Shown: positions 16,286 through 23,016, counted from the stretch's first letter. The stretch: 28,551 nt of DNA from an uncultured Eubacterium sp. (GCA_948468465.1 CAOKJJ010000053.1:1-28551), one strand, 5' to 3'. Made by a program: numbers and translations. The notes: generated from the letters alone by a model not told the origin.

Positions 16286-16310
16286 ATCCCCGCCCCTTGT
16301 GGGCGGGGAT
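16286..16310. promoter_or_regulatory. Hairpin/cruciform just downstream of VR
   Basis: ATCCCCGCCC (16286-16295) and GGGCGGGGAT (16301-16310) form a perfect ten-base stem with a five-base loop, 17 bases after the VR end. GC-rich inverted repeats at this position raise homing efficiency in the Bordetella phage DGR, where they form a DNA cruciform. There is no following T-run, so a terminator is less likely. It also lies just upstream of the Avd start. Confidence 0.8.
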
Positions 16311-16325
16311 CGCGGGGGATAAAAA

Positions 16326-16808
16326 ATGGCGGTACCAAAGGGAAAGCGGAAAGAATCAAAGTTTGAAGCACAGCATCATTTCTATCGTTTGAGGGCAGAT
16401 GTAACAAACCTGATGCTCTTGGATTTTGGGTTTTCTGAGGAAAAATACCGGAGCCATATAGAACGGTACCGGGAAACACACGCAAAGACAGGGAATGTGG
16501 ATGAAGTCGTTGAGCGGTACCGGAAAAAATGTGACAGCTTTAAACAATGGTTTATAGACAGGGAATGTGATGCAGTTCTGGAAATATTGCGGCGCATTGG
16601 GTGTGAATTTACACTTGGAAATTCTATCTATCCATCGGAAACTCCGGCAAAAGTTATGGAGTTTTGCGAGCGCAGGAAACACATAGATGAAGCGATTGCG
16701 CAATGCTATGTGCTGAAACAGGAACTGCAGTATATTATCAGTTCCCTTCCTGTAAACATCAATAGATACGAACGGCTTGCTGTAGATATTGATAAACAGA
16801 TTGCATGA
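16326..16808 (+). CDS. avd: DGR accessory variability determinant (Avd-like)
   Basis: A 160-residue, highly basic, all-helical protein between VR and TR, the usual avd position. The start is MAVPKGKRKESKFEAQHHFYRL (two parts), followed by helices rich in Arg and Lys (RSHIERYRETH, VVERYRKKC) and the end VNINRYERLAVDIDKQIA. Avd forms a pentameric four-helix bundle that binds the reverse transcriptase and the template RNA and is needed for cDNA synthesis. It is longer than the roughly 128-residue Bordetella phage protein. The family call rests on position, length, charge and helical pattern; no catalytic motif exists to check. Confidence 0.75.
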   Translation: MAVPKGKRKESKFEAQHHFYRLRADVTNLMLLDFGFSEEKYRSHIERYRETHAKTGNVDEVVERYRKKCDSFKQWFIDRECDAVLEILRRIGCEFTLGNSIYPSETPAKVMEFCERRKHIDEAIAQCYVLKQELQYIISSLPVNINRYERLAVDIDKQIA

Positions 16809-17262
16809 TACAAAGGCGTGCGGCAGTCTGATAACAGGCTTTTGAAAAAGAAGGCATGCAAGGCGAAAAACGCCGGGGAGAAGCAGAAAGGAAAATCCGA
16901 AAATAACAGAGGGCAGGAAAAAGAAAACTGACAGATAAAAATGGTTATTATGGGGCAGCTTTTGTATGCGCGAACTGGTGGCTGCGTGACGTTGTTTCGG
17001 GCGCTAATTTTGCGAATGTGAACTGGAATGGCAATGCCGACTGCAACAACGCTTCCAATCCTAATGGCGTGCGCCCGGATTTCGAGGATGCTGGCAAGAC
17101 CTGAAAACAGGCAGGCATCCAGCCGAAAGGAAAGGCTGTCCCTGCCGGAAAGGCTAAATGACAGTATGGAAGCATAGAGCCGTCCGTGCCGGTTTGCCTT
17201 ATGTGGCAAGATACGTCAAGCCAATATCCGGGGCTTAACCTGAAAGGGAGCGCGGTAATTTA
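16809..17262 (+). ncRNA. DGR template RNA region (avd end to reverse transcriptase start)
   Basis: 454 bases without a plausible gene between avd and the reverse transcriptase. It contains the TR in its middle (16968-17084), flanked by about 160 upstream and 180 downstream bases. In studied DGRs the RNA from the end of avd through TR and a spacer into the reverse transcriptase is the substrate for self-primed, adenine-mutagenic cDNA synthesis. RNA limits are not visible in sequence. Confidence 0.8.
16968..17084 (+). repeat. DGR template repeat (TR)
   Basis: The 117-base invariant copy of the VR, containing 23 adenines, 12 of them altered in the VR. In the VR reading frame it would encode ANWWLRDVVSGANF and NWNGNADCNNASNPNGV. 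AAC/AAT codons recur at exactly the sites that vary, the codon best suited to diversification, because changes at the first two positions can reach many residues without making a stop. The GGCGTGCGCCCGG block near the 3' end would serve as the homing initiation element. Confidence 0.96.
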
Positions 17263-18429
17263 ATGTACAACAGGATAACAGACATGAATGTCCTTTATGA
17301 TGCGTTTCTGTCTTCCATGAAGGGAAGCGCATGGAAAGAGGAGCCACAGAAATTTGAGATTGATTTCCTTTCGGAAATCACAAAGCTGAAACAGGAGCTT
17401 GAAACAAGGGAATACAAGACCCTGCCTGGATCTGAATTTACATTGAATGAGCGGGGGAAAGTCAGGCATATCCATGGCGGGCGGATGCGTGACCGTGTAG
17501 TCCGCCATGCCCTGTGCGATGCAGTGCTGGATGAAGCGCTGAAACCATATCTCGTTCATAACAATAGCGCAAGCCAGAAAGGGAAAGGGGTAGATTTTGC
17601 AAGGCGGATGTTTGAAAGGGACCTGCATAACTACTGGCTGAAACACCGTAATAATGACGGTTATGTCGGTTTTGTAGATTTCTCTAAATTTTATGACAAT
17701 ATCCGTCATGACAAAGTAAAGGAAATGGTTTCACCCAGGGTGGATGAGTTTTCAGGGTGGCTTTTCGGACAGATTGTCGACACGTTCCGAATTGATGTTT
17801 CCTATATGGATGATAAGGAATATGCAGAATGCATGGGCCAGAGGTTTGATTCTGTAAAATACTATGAAAATATATCAGAGGAACTAAGGACAGGACAAAA
17901 GTTTATGGCAAAGTCGGTAGATATCGGGGACCAGGTGTCACAAGACATTGGCATCTTTTATCCGGTGCAAATTGATAATTATGCAAAGATAGTCCGGGGA
18001 GTTAAAATGTACGGGCGGTACATGGATGATATATACATTATAGGGGAAACAAAGGAATATGTTGCATCTGTTATTCGGGGAATAGCAGAACAGGCGCATA
18101 GCCTGGGTATTTTTATTAATGAAAGAAAAACACGGATTGTGAAACTGTCCCAGACGTTTAAGTATCTGCAGGTAAAGTACAGCCTTTTGGAATCCGGAAA
18201 GGTTGTAAAACGGATTAGCCCGAAATCTGTTACCAGGGAGCGAAGGAAACTGAAAGCATATAAACGCCTGTATGATAAAGGAAATATTGAATATGGGGCG
18301 ATTGAGCAGGCGTATAAATCATGGATGGGATCACACGTTCCCATTATGTCTAAAAGCCAGGTAAAAAATATGAAGCAGCTTTACAGGGAGTTATTTGGAA
18401 AGGAGCCAAAATGGAAAAAGCAAAAATAG
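17263..18429 (+). CDS. DGR reverse transcriptase
   Basis: A 388-residue reverse transcriptase. Motif A is VDFSKFYDNI with catalytic D139. Domain 4 has IGDQVSQ (residues 221-227), the I/V/L-G-x-x-x-S-Q signature that separates DGR enzymes from group II intron and retron ones (QGxxxSP). Domain 5 is YMDD (253-256). Domains 6-7 follow (LGIFINERKTRI, FKYLQVKYSLL). The enzyme copies TR RNA into cDNA with misincorporation at adenines and, with Avd, drives transfer to the VR. Ribosome binding site GGGAG lies 12 bases upstream. No maturase or endonuclease domain is present, as expected. It overlaps the next gene by 19 bases. Confidence 0.95.
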   Translation: MYNRITDMNVLYDAFLSSMKGSAWKEEPQKFEIDFLSEITKLKQELETREYKTLPGSEFTLNERGKVRHIHGGRMRDRVVRHALCDAVLDEALKPYLVHNNSASQKGKGVDFARRMFERDLHNYWLKHRNNDGYVGFVDFSKFYDNIRHDKVKEMVSPRVDEFSGWLFGQIVDTFRIDVSYMDDKEYAECMGQRFDSVKYYENISEELRTGQKFMAKSVDIGDQVSQDIGIFYPVQIDNYAKIVRGVKMYGRYMDDIYIIGETKEYVASVIRGIAEQAHSLGIFINERKTRIVKLSQTFKYLQVKYSLLESGKVVKRISPKSVTRERRKLKAYKRLYDKGNIEYGAIEQAYKSWMGSHVPIMSKSQVKNMKQLYRELFGKEPKWKKQK

Positions 18430-18710
18430 TATTTCAAAATGGTATGGAGATGGAAGCCGAGGAAAATGGGAGCAGCCTGATTACAGATAGCAGACCGGAT
18501 TTTCCAGTTGATTTGTCATCGGTTACAGTTATTGGTGCCGGTGGGGAACGCAATTATAAAAATGTGGAAATCGTGGAGTGCGCTTCTGTAGACGGCAGGT
18601 ACTGGTTTGCATTCCGCGAAATTTCGGAAGCAGAAAGGGCAGCGAGACAGATGCAGGCCAATATTGAGTATATAGCAATGATGACAGACGTAGATCTGGA
18701 GGAGGTATAA
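18411..18710 (+). CDS. Small phage protein downstream of the DGR
   Basis: 99 residues, with AAAGGAGCC before ATG inside the reverse transcriptase 3' end. The N-terminal half looks beta-rich (KIVFQNGMEMEAEENG, SSVTVIGAGGERNYKNVEI) and the C-terminal half is one long helix with SEAERAARQMQANIEYIAMM. Similar proteins lie between fibre and XkdX-like genes in clostridial prophages. Overlap with the reverse transcriptase gene suggests translational coupling, but it is probably a tail-tip or fibre-associated protein rather than a DGR component. Function unknown. Confidence 0.7.
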   Translation: MEKAKIVFQNGMEMEAEENGSSLITDSRPDFPVDLSSVTVIGAGGERNYKNVEIVECASVDGRYWFAFREISEAERAARQMQANIEYIAMMTDVDLEEV

Positions 18711-18714
18711 GGAT

Positions 18715-18891
18715 ATGGCAATGGAAGCAGCACACAGCAAAAACTATGAAAAGGTCAGAGGTTATTATGATGGCGGATTCTGGAATGAAGCGCGTGTAAA
18801 GAATGCGGTTACAAAAAGGTGGATTACCGAAGACGAGTATACAGAGATTACAGGAAACCGATATAACGACCAGCAAAAAGCAAGGCAATAA
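18715..18891 (+). CDS. xkdX: XkdX family protein
   Basis: A 58-residue protein with GGAGG nine bases before ATG. It carries the compact XkdX pattern: KNYEKVRGYYDGGFW, ARVKNAVTKRWITEDEYTEITG. XkdX proteins are found just after fibre genes in PBSX-like phages and other Firmicutes prophages; their role is unknown, though proximity to fibres suggests a tail-associated function. It is real by family match and start signal despite its small size. Confidence 0.88.
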   Translation: MAMEAAHSKNYEKVRGYYDGGFWNEARVKNAVTKRWITEDEYTEITGNRYNDQQKARQ

Positions 18892-18929
18892 CCTGGAAAT
18901 ATGAAAACGAATCAGAGAATAGGAAGAAA

Positions 18930-19160
18930 ATGAGTTACCATATGGAAGCTGTTGGCAAACGTATATTGCTTGATAAAAATGAGTGCAGTCATTTAGCAGA
19001 TGAATATATCTGCACTTGCGAAACCAGTAAATATTACATGGGTGTTCCGCCAGACGGGCGCTGCTATAAAGATGGCGGATGTACACAATTTGAAAATGAA
19101 ACTGGCGGGATTATGCCAGATGAATTCTGCAAGGACCAGGAAAAGGATACAGGAGGTTAA
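18930..19160 (+). CDS. Small cysteine-rich phage protein
   Basis: A 76-residue protein with a GGAAG site before ATG. It contains six cysteines (NECSHLAD, YICTCETS, GRCYKDGGCTQF, DEFCKD) without a signal peptide, which may bind zinc or form disulphides. The family is not recognised. It lies between xkdX and a coiled-coil gene in the run up to the lysis cassette; spacing to the next ATG is six bases and the AGGAGG of that gene overlaps its 3' end. Confidence 0.55.
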   Translation: MSYHMEAVGKRILLDKNECSHLADEYICTCETSKYYMGVPPDGRCYKDGGCTQFENETGGIMPDEFCKDQEKDTGG

Positions 19161-19166
19161 GCCGCG

Positions 19167-19415
19167 ATGGATGAAGACAGTTTTTTAGAATTGCTGGAAA
19201 TTTACATGGATATGGCAGAAAAGCAGGAAGAAATTATATACCGGCTTGGGAAAGTTACAAAAAGGCTGGCCGAAGATTTGAAACTTTTGAGGAATGACCA
19301 GCAGTATTCAGAGGAATTGGCAGGGAACCCAGACGATAAATTGGGCCAGGACATGGCAATCATTAAGGAAGTTATGGATCAGTATGAGGAAGTAAAAGCA
19401 GAATTAGAGCCGTAA
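19167..19415 (+). CDS. Small acidic coiled-coil phage protein
   Basis: 82 residues with CAGGAGG upstream of ATG. Almost wholly helical and acidic (LELLEIYMDMAEKQEEIIYRL, KEVMDQYEEVKAELEP). No domain recognised. Its TAA stop sits in the loop of a strong intrinsic terminator, so it ends the transcription unit coming from the DGR. Function unknown. Confidence 0.65.
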   Translation: MDEDSFLELLEIYMDMAEKQEEIIYRLGKVTKRLAEDLKLLRNDQQYSEELAGNPDDKLGQDMAIIKEVMDQYEEVKAELEP

Positions 19416-19428
19416 GGCTCTTTTTTTT
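19406..19428 (+). terminator. Intrinsic terminator at the end of the post-fibre genes
   Basis: AGAGCC (19406-19411), loop GTAA, GGCTCT (19416-19421), then a run of T to 19428. The stop codon of the upstream gene lies in the loop. It separates the tail/DGR transcript from the lysis genes. Confidence 0.9.
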
Positions 19429-19462
19429 CTGTACTTTTTTAAGAAGGGAGGGGTGGGACAGA

Positions 19463-19792
19463 ATGGATACACCAATTACAAGGGCAGAGCATGAGGAATT
19501 TTGCAGGCGCATGGAAGCAGAGAACAAAAGGCTTGCAGATGAAGATAAGCGTCAAAATCACCGGATCGACGAGCTGGAAGACAATGTTCGCCAGATTTCA
19601 TCTTTGGCTGCATCTACGGAAAAACTGGCGGTTAATATGGAAAATATGCTGAAAGTCCAGGAACAACAGGGGGAACGCCTGGAACGGCTGGAAAGCAGGG
19701 ATGGCGAGATGTGGCGCAAGGTTATGGGATATATTGTCACAGCAGTTATCGGGGCAGTGATAACATTGGTTTTCACGCAGATTGGAATGTAG
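19463..19792 (+). CDS. xhlA: XhlA-like haemolysin/holin-associated protein
   Basis: 109 residues with a GGGAGGGG site. The N-terminal 80 residues are charged coiled coil (HEEFCRRMEAENKRLADEDK, NMENMLKVQEQQGERLERLE). One transmembrane helix ends the protein (about residues 87-107, MGYIVTAVIGAVITLVFTQ). This is the layout of PBSX XhlA, which works with the holin in host lysis. It is the first gene of a lysis cassette with a holin-like protein and an amidase. Confidence 0.82.
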   Translation: MDTPITRAEHEEFCRRMEAENKRLADEDKRQNHRIDELEDNVRQISSLAASTEKLAVNMENMLKVQEQQGERLERLESRDGEMWRKVMGYIVTAVIGAVITLVFTQIGM

Positions 19793-19809
19793 AAAAGGAG
19801 ATGGTAAAT

Positions 19810-19935
19810 GTGATGAAAGTTATTTTTCAAAAAGGGAGCATTGTAAAGGTAAACAAAGAGGAGTATACAGACTGCAGTATTAACAGCAGGAAGAGAGATA
19901 AAAAGAAGAAAAATAAGAACAGGAAAGGAAGATAA
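19810..19935 (+). CDS. Very small basic phage protein
   Basis: About 41 residues from GTG 19810 (GGAG nine bases upstream; ATG 19813 is also possible). It begins MKVIFQKGSIVKVN and ends in a strongly basic tail (RKRDKKKKNKNRKGR). The ribosome binding site and its place between xhlA-like and holin genes, with only four bases to the latter, support a real gene. Function unknown. Confidence 0.45.
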   Translation: MMKVIFQKGSIVKVNKEEYTDCSINSRKRDKKKKNKNRKGR

Positions 19936-19939
19936 TGGT

Positions 19940-20176
19940 ATGTTTAAAAATAATGTATTCAAAACATCAGTTGATACAAAACAGTGGATGCGCGCCGCAG
20001 GAATTCGGGCAGTCAAAACAACGGCTCAGGCAGCAGTTGCTTTGATTCCGGCAGCGGTAACGATCAGCCAGGTAGACTGGGGCATGGTAGCAGGCACGGC
20101 ATTGCTTTCCGGACTTGTGTCGCTGCTAACATCCGTGGCAGGGATTCCGGAAGTAATACAGAAGGAGGAGCCGTAA
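19940..20176 (+). CDS. Small holin-like protein (phage r1t holin type)
   Basis: 78 residues, GGAAG before ATG. A short polar N-terminus (SVDTKQWMRAAGIRAVKT) is followed by two hydrophobic segments (about 27-46 and 50-67; VAGTALLSGLVSLLTSVAGIPE). This matches small r1t-type holins that form lesions in the membrane at lysis time. It is followed by the endolysin gene one base after its TAA. Confidence 0.8.
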   Translation: MFKNNVFKTSVDTKQWMRAAGIRAVKTTAQAAVALIPAAVTISQVDWGMVAGTALLSGLVSLLTSVAGIPEVIQKEEP

Positions 20177-20177
20177 C

Positions 20178-20975
20178 ATGGGGGTAACGAGAAAAACAGC
20201 TCTGGCACACAAAAGCAATTTTGGCGGCACGCGCGCGCTTTCATCCATAAAGTATATTGTACTGCATTATACAGCAAATGATGGGGACAGCGACGAGTCC
20301 AACGCAAAATATTTTCAGGCGCCAGGCAGAAATGCTTCTGCGCATTATTTTGTTGATGATGACAGCATCACGCAGTCTGTACCTGACAATTTCATCGCCT
20401 TTTCGGTTGGTGGAAAGAAGTACACTGATTGTGAAAAAACAGGCGGCGGAAAGCTGTATGGGACTGCTACGAATGCAAACAGTATCAGTATCGAAATGTG
20501 TGATACGAAAAAGGACGGAAAACTCCAGGCAACAGAGAAGACAATGAAAAATGCTGCTGCCTTGTGTATGGAGTTGATGGAAAAATATAATATAGGCATA
20601 AGCCGGGTTATCCGCCATTTTGATGTGAACGGAAAACACTGCCCGTCATACTTTATGGATGCCACTGCATGGGAGGATTTTAAATTCAGGCTTCACAAAC
20701 ACAAATATAAGACAGGCCAGGCATATATCACCACGCAGTCCTGCTATCTGAGGAAAAATGCGGGAACAGGGAAGAATACTGTGCCATATAACAGCCTGTC
20801 AGACGCGGTGCGAAAAAAGTGCAGGAATGCGTTTGGGCCTGCAGTGTTCAAAAAAGGGAAAACATTCCGTCTTAGAAAAGTAACATACATCGGGGAGGAT
20901 GCATGGGGACAAATGAAGTCTGGATACTGGGTTCCATTGGTCTATAAGGGAAAAGTCCGGGCAAAAATGAAATAA
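20178..20975 (+). CDS. N-acetylmuramoyl-L-alanine amidase (endolysin, Amidase_2 type)
   Basis: A 265-residue endolysin with GGAGG before ATG. Residues 20-170 are an Amidase_2 domain: zinc ligands H30 (YIVLHYTAN), H147 (RHFDVNG) and C155 (KHCPSYF), with ASAHYFVDDD and ISIEMCD between. It cleaves the bond between N-acetylmuramic acid and L-alanine in peptidoglycan. The C-terminal 90 residues (KTGQAYITTQSCYLRKNAG, then WVPLVYKGK) resemble an SH3-like wall-binding module. No signal peptide, as expected for holin-dependent release. It is the last gene of the lysis cassette. Confidence 0.92.
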   Translation: MGVTRKTALAHKSNFGGTRALSSIKYIVLHYTANDGDSDESNAKYFQAPGRNASAHYFVDDDSITQSVPDNFIAFSVGGKKYTDCEKTGGGKLYGTATNANSISIEMCDTKKDGKLQATEKTMKNAAALCMELMEKYNIGISRVIRHFDVNGKHCPSYFMDATAWEDFKFRLHKHKYKTGQAYITTQSCYLRKNAGTGKNTVPYNSLSDAVRKKCRNAFGPAVFKKGKTFRLRKVTYIGEDAWGQMKSGYWVPLVYKGKVRAKMK

Positions 20976-21040
20976 TTATATTTGTTTTCAGGAAAGAATG
21001 TGATCAAAGAAAGCTAAGTAAAATTTCAAAAGTCAGTCGG

Positions 21041-21070
21041 TTGCTCTATCGGGATTCGATAGGATATAAC
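21041..21070 (+). promoter_or_regulatory. Candidate promoter with operator palindrome in its spacer
   Basis: TTGCTC (21041-21046) and TATAAC (21065-21070) are 18 bases apart. CTATCG and CGATAG (21046-21051, 21057-21062) form a six-base inverted repeat within the spacer, where a bound repressor would block polymerase. It drives the small HTH gene at 21148, which may regulate itself here. Confidence 0.45.
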
Positions 21071-21147
21071 AATGCCCGCTATAAAATAACAAATGTCACT
21101 CAAAATTGGCAAACAGTGTTATTTTATTAGGGAAGGAGCAACGATGT

Positions 21148-21405
21148 ATGATTAGAATTTTACTATCCACAAGGCTTGGTGAGCGCAGATGGACGCAGGC
21201 TGATCTGGCAAGGGCAACTGGTATTCGTCCCAATACAATCAATGATTTGTACCATGAGTTAACTGACAGGGTGAGCCTGGAGCAGTTAGACCTGATCTGC
21301 GAGGCGTTGGGTTGCAAACTCGAAGAGTTGATTGAGAGAAAGCCAAATGAGCATCCTAAAGTTGTACATACCAAGAGCGGTTCTATGATTTCATCAGACA
21401 AGTAG
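21148..21405 (+). CDS. Small XRE-family (Cro/CI-like HTH) transcriptional regulator
   Basis: 85 residues from ATG 21148, nine bases after AAGGAG; an upstream in-frame start at 21106 lacks such a site. An HTH of the compact YozG/HTH_26 type covers residues 5-65: QADLARATGIRPNTINDLYH with recognition helix, then SLEQLDLICEALGCKLEELIE. The tail is short and polar. It is in the accessory block after the lysis genes, transcribed alone and ended by a terminator shared with the convergent cyclotransferase gene. The targets are unknown. Confidence 0.87.
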   Translation: MIRILLSTRLGERRWTQADLARATGIRPNTINDLYHELTDRVSLEQLDLICEALGCKLEELIERKPNEHPKVVHTKSGSMISSDK

Positions 21406-21425
21406 TGCTGCAACACGCTTGGCAC

Positions 21426-21461
21426 AAAAAAGACGTTCTTATATGTGTGAACGTCTTTTTT
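21426..21461. terminator. Bidirectional intrinsic terminator between convergent genes
   Basis: AAAAAAGACGTTC (21426-21438) and GAACGTCTTTTTT (21449-21461) form a perfect thirteen-base inverted repeat with a ten-base loop, giving a T-run on both strands. It serves the rightward HTH gene and the leftward cyclotransferase/amidoligase operon. Confidence 0.92.
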
Positions 21462-21465
21462 GGTG

Positions 21466-21915
21466 TCAGTGGCCTCCGCATTCTATTAAATTCCACTCTA
21501 AAGATTTTTCAATTATATCAAGATCCATATCATTATCAGTATACCCTTGCCGAATAGTGTCTATGTAGTGTTCAGATGGGGTGCCGGGATTTTGACTTTC
21601 ATTCATGATGTATACCATCGCTTTTCTTCTTTTCCCGTCGACATACACCATAATATTCTTTTTGAAATAGTAATGAGGGTATCCCTCATAAATATCCAGC
21701 CGGATTTCATCGCTTTTTTCAATTTCCCGGATAAGAACTGGAATGATGGAGTTTTGCTTTCGGATAATTGTAGCGTGTGCGTTTGTCTTGCTGCCACGAT
21801 AGGCCAGTTTCCAGTTATTTAATATTCCTTTTGCGTAAACTTTTGCTGATGGACAGCGGGAAGCCATTTGTGCCAAATTGAGGTTGCTCCCGTATGCTAT
21901 GTACAATTTTTTCAT
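21466..21915 (-). CDS. Gamma-glutamyl cyclotransferase-like protein (AIG2/GGCT family)
   Basis: A 149-residue protein with the family's YIAYGSNLN motif at residues 5-13 and the catalytic-Glu motif DIYEGYPHYYFKK in the middle. Enzymes of this fold release 5-oxoproline from gamma-glutamyl amides. GGAG lies five bases before ATG on the minus strand. It follows the amidoligase gene by 48 bases, in the same direction, so the two form an operon. Pairing with an amidoligase suggests it trims or recycles the amide made by its partner. Family call firm; substrate unknown. Confidence 0.9.
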   Translation of the reverse strand: MKKLYIAYGSNLNLAQMASRCPSAKVYAKGILNNWKLAYRGSKTNAHATIIRKQNSIIPVLIREIEKSDEIRLDIYEGYPHYYFKKNIMVYVDGKRRKAMVYIMNESQNPGTPSEHYIDTIRQGYTDNDMDLDIIEKSLEWNLIECGGH

Positions 21916-21963
21916 GTTTTCTCCATTTCTCCCCGTTTTGCCGATAGGCCAGCCTGTGATTTA

Positions 21964-22887
21964 TTATGCTGCTCTGCAAGCCATGCCAGCAGCTTTCTTT
22001 AAAGGCGTCATAAGATGCAGACGGCAGGTTTTGAATTCATCCCCATAAAGTCCAAGACGGTTTGTGAGGATATTTCGCATTATAGTAACTTTTTTCTCAG
22101 GTGTATAGCCAGCCATTGACCGGAATACAACTTTGTCCTGCGACGTGATTGCCCATGCGGATACTGCCAGGCAGAACTGAATATATGCTTTAATTTTTCC
22201 GGCGTGTAATGTACTGTTAAAAAGCCTGAATTCTACCGTACCTTTTGAGAAATAACTGTGAAGATTGCATCCATGATACCGTGTTTCGTTATAATGATCA
22301 TGACTGATACCGTAGCTGTAGTTATCGTTTGCCGTACTATACCAGATGCGTTCCGCTTCATTTTTAGTAAGTTCTTTACAGGACTTCATATCTTTTAAAA
22401 TGTTTTCATTTAATTTTTTGCACCAATGGTCTCCGCGACTTTGAATTTCTAATGCTTCATAAATAAGATCCTGGCGGGCGATCATAAAATTTATGAGTTT
22501 TTTAAGAGATCCCGCACTGTGGTTTGCCCCGTCGACATGAATATGGATTCCACAGCTTTCATTTGTCACAGCTCCATTTTCGCGAAGTTTCCGGATAATA
22601 TTTTGAAGAAGTTCGATATCTGCATATCCAAGAGGTGGTGTAACAAATTCTACCTTGTATTCATCCAGGCTATCATTTCCATTGTCATTTCTGATTGCAT
22701 CAATTGAACTGTCTCTCATAATTTTCCATTTGCGAGATGCTTGATCGGCGATAGTGCGGGTATGATAGCAGGTGCTATCAGGCTGAGAAGGGGTGCTTCC
22801 TAAAACCATTGCAACAATTTTTGCGGCTGATTCTCTTGTGATACCTGTCATTTCTACTTCTACTCCAAACAACTGATTTTTTAACAT
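21964..22887 (-). CDS. Amidoligase family protein (glutamine synthetase-like, Amidoligase_2)
   Basis: A 307-residue protein with CCCTCT (AGAGGG on the coding strand) seven bases before ATG. Family motifs: FGVEVEMTGI (residues 7-16), YKVEFVTPPL, SCGIHIHVDGAN and KGTVEFRLFNSTLHAGKI; these Glu/His/Arg clusters form the ATP- and metal-binding site of the glutamine-synthetase-like fold. Members are predicted to join an amine to a carboxylate with ATP. Its operon partner is an AIG2-like cyclotransferase, a neighbourhood described for this family in comparative genomics. It has its own promoter and operator-like repeats. Substrate unknown; possible roles are peptide or protein tagging or cell-wall modification during lysogeny. 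Confidence 0.85.
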   Translation of the reverse strand: MLKNQLFGVEVEMTGITRESAAKIVAMVLGSTPSQPDSTCYHTRTIADQASRKWKIMRDSSIDAIRNDNGNDSLDEYKVEFVTPPLGYADIELLQNIIRKLRENGAVTNESCGIHIHVDGANHSAGSLKKLINFMIARQDLIYEALEIQSRGDHWCKKLNENILKDMKSCKELTKNEAERIWYSTANDNYSYGISHDHYNETRYHGCNLHSYFSKGTVEFRLFNSTLHAGKIKAYIQFCLAVSAWAITSQDKVVFRSMAGYTPEKKVTIMRNILTNRLGLYGDEFKTCRLHLMTPLKKAAGMACRAA

Positions 22888-22905
22888 TTATTTACCCTCT
22901 ATTTA

Positions 22906-22925
22906 TTCTAATATATTAGAACTTT
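22906..22925. promoter_or_regulatory. Palindromic operator candidate, copy 1
   Basis: TTCTAATATATTAGAA (22906-22921) is a perfect 16-base palindrome in the leader of the amidoligase operon. Its right part plus ACTTT matches copy 2 (AATATATTAGAACTTT at 22910-22925). Likely binds the HTH protein encoded at 23063. Confidence 0.6.
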
Positions 22926-22947
22926 GTTCTGTTTTCTTGTTATGAAT

Positions 22948-22975
22948 ATATTACCATATGTACGGTGCGTGTCAA
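22948..22975 (-). promoter_or_regulatory. Promoter for the amidoligase/cyclotransferase operon
   Basis: On the minus strand: TTGACA (22970-22975) and TAATAT (22948-22953), 16 bases apart. It gives a leader of about 50 bases carrying operator copy 1. Confidence 0.7.
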
Positions 22976-22996
22976 TACTTTTTAGAATAAAATTTC

Positions 22997-23012
22997 AATA
23001 TATTAGAACTTT
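22997..23012. promoter_or_regulatory. Operator candidate, copy 2
   Basis: AATATATTAGAACTTT is an exact 16-base repeat of 22910-22925. It lies just upstream of the -35 box of the rightward HTH gene promoter, so one regulator could control both divergent units. Here the left half is degenerate (TTTC in place of TTCT). Confidence 0.55.
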
Positions 23013-23016
23013 TTTG

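Noticed and set aside
16286..16310. Hairpin after VR as an intrinsic terminator
   Set aside because: No T-run follows, and downstream avd, template RNA and reverse transcriptase need transcription through it.
20975..21130. Open frame of about 50 codons after the amidase (contains RKLSKISKVSRLLYRD)
   Set aside because: Protein-like composition but no start codon with a ribosome binding site; it overlaps the promoter candidate. Possibly a decayed gene end, too weak to list.
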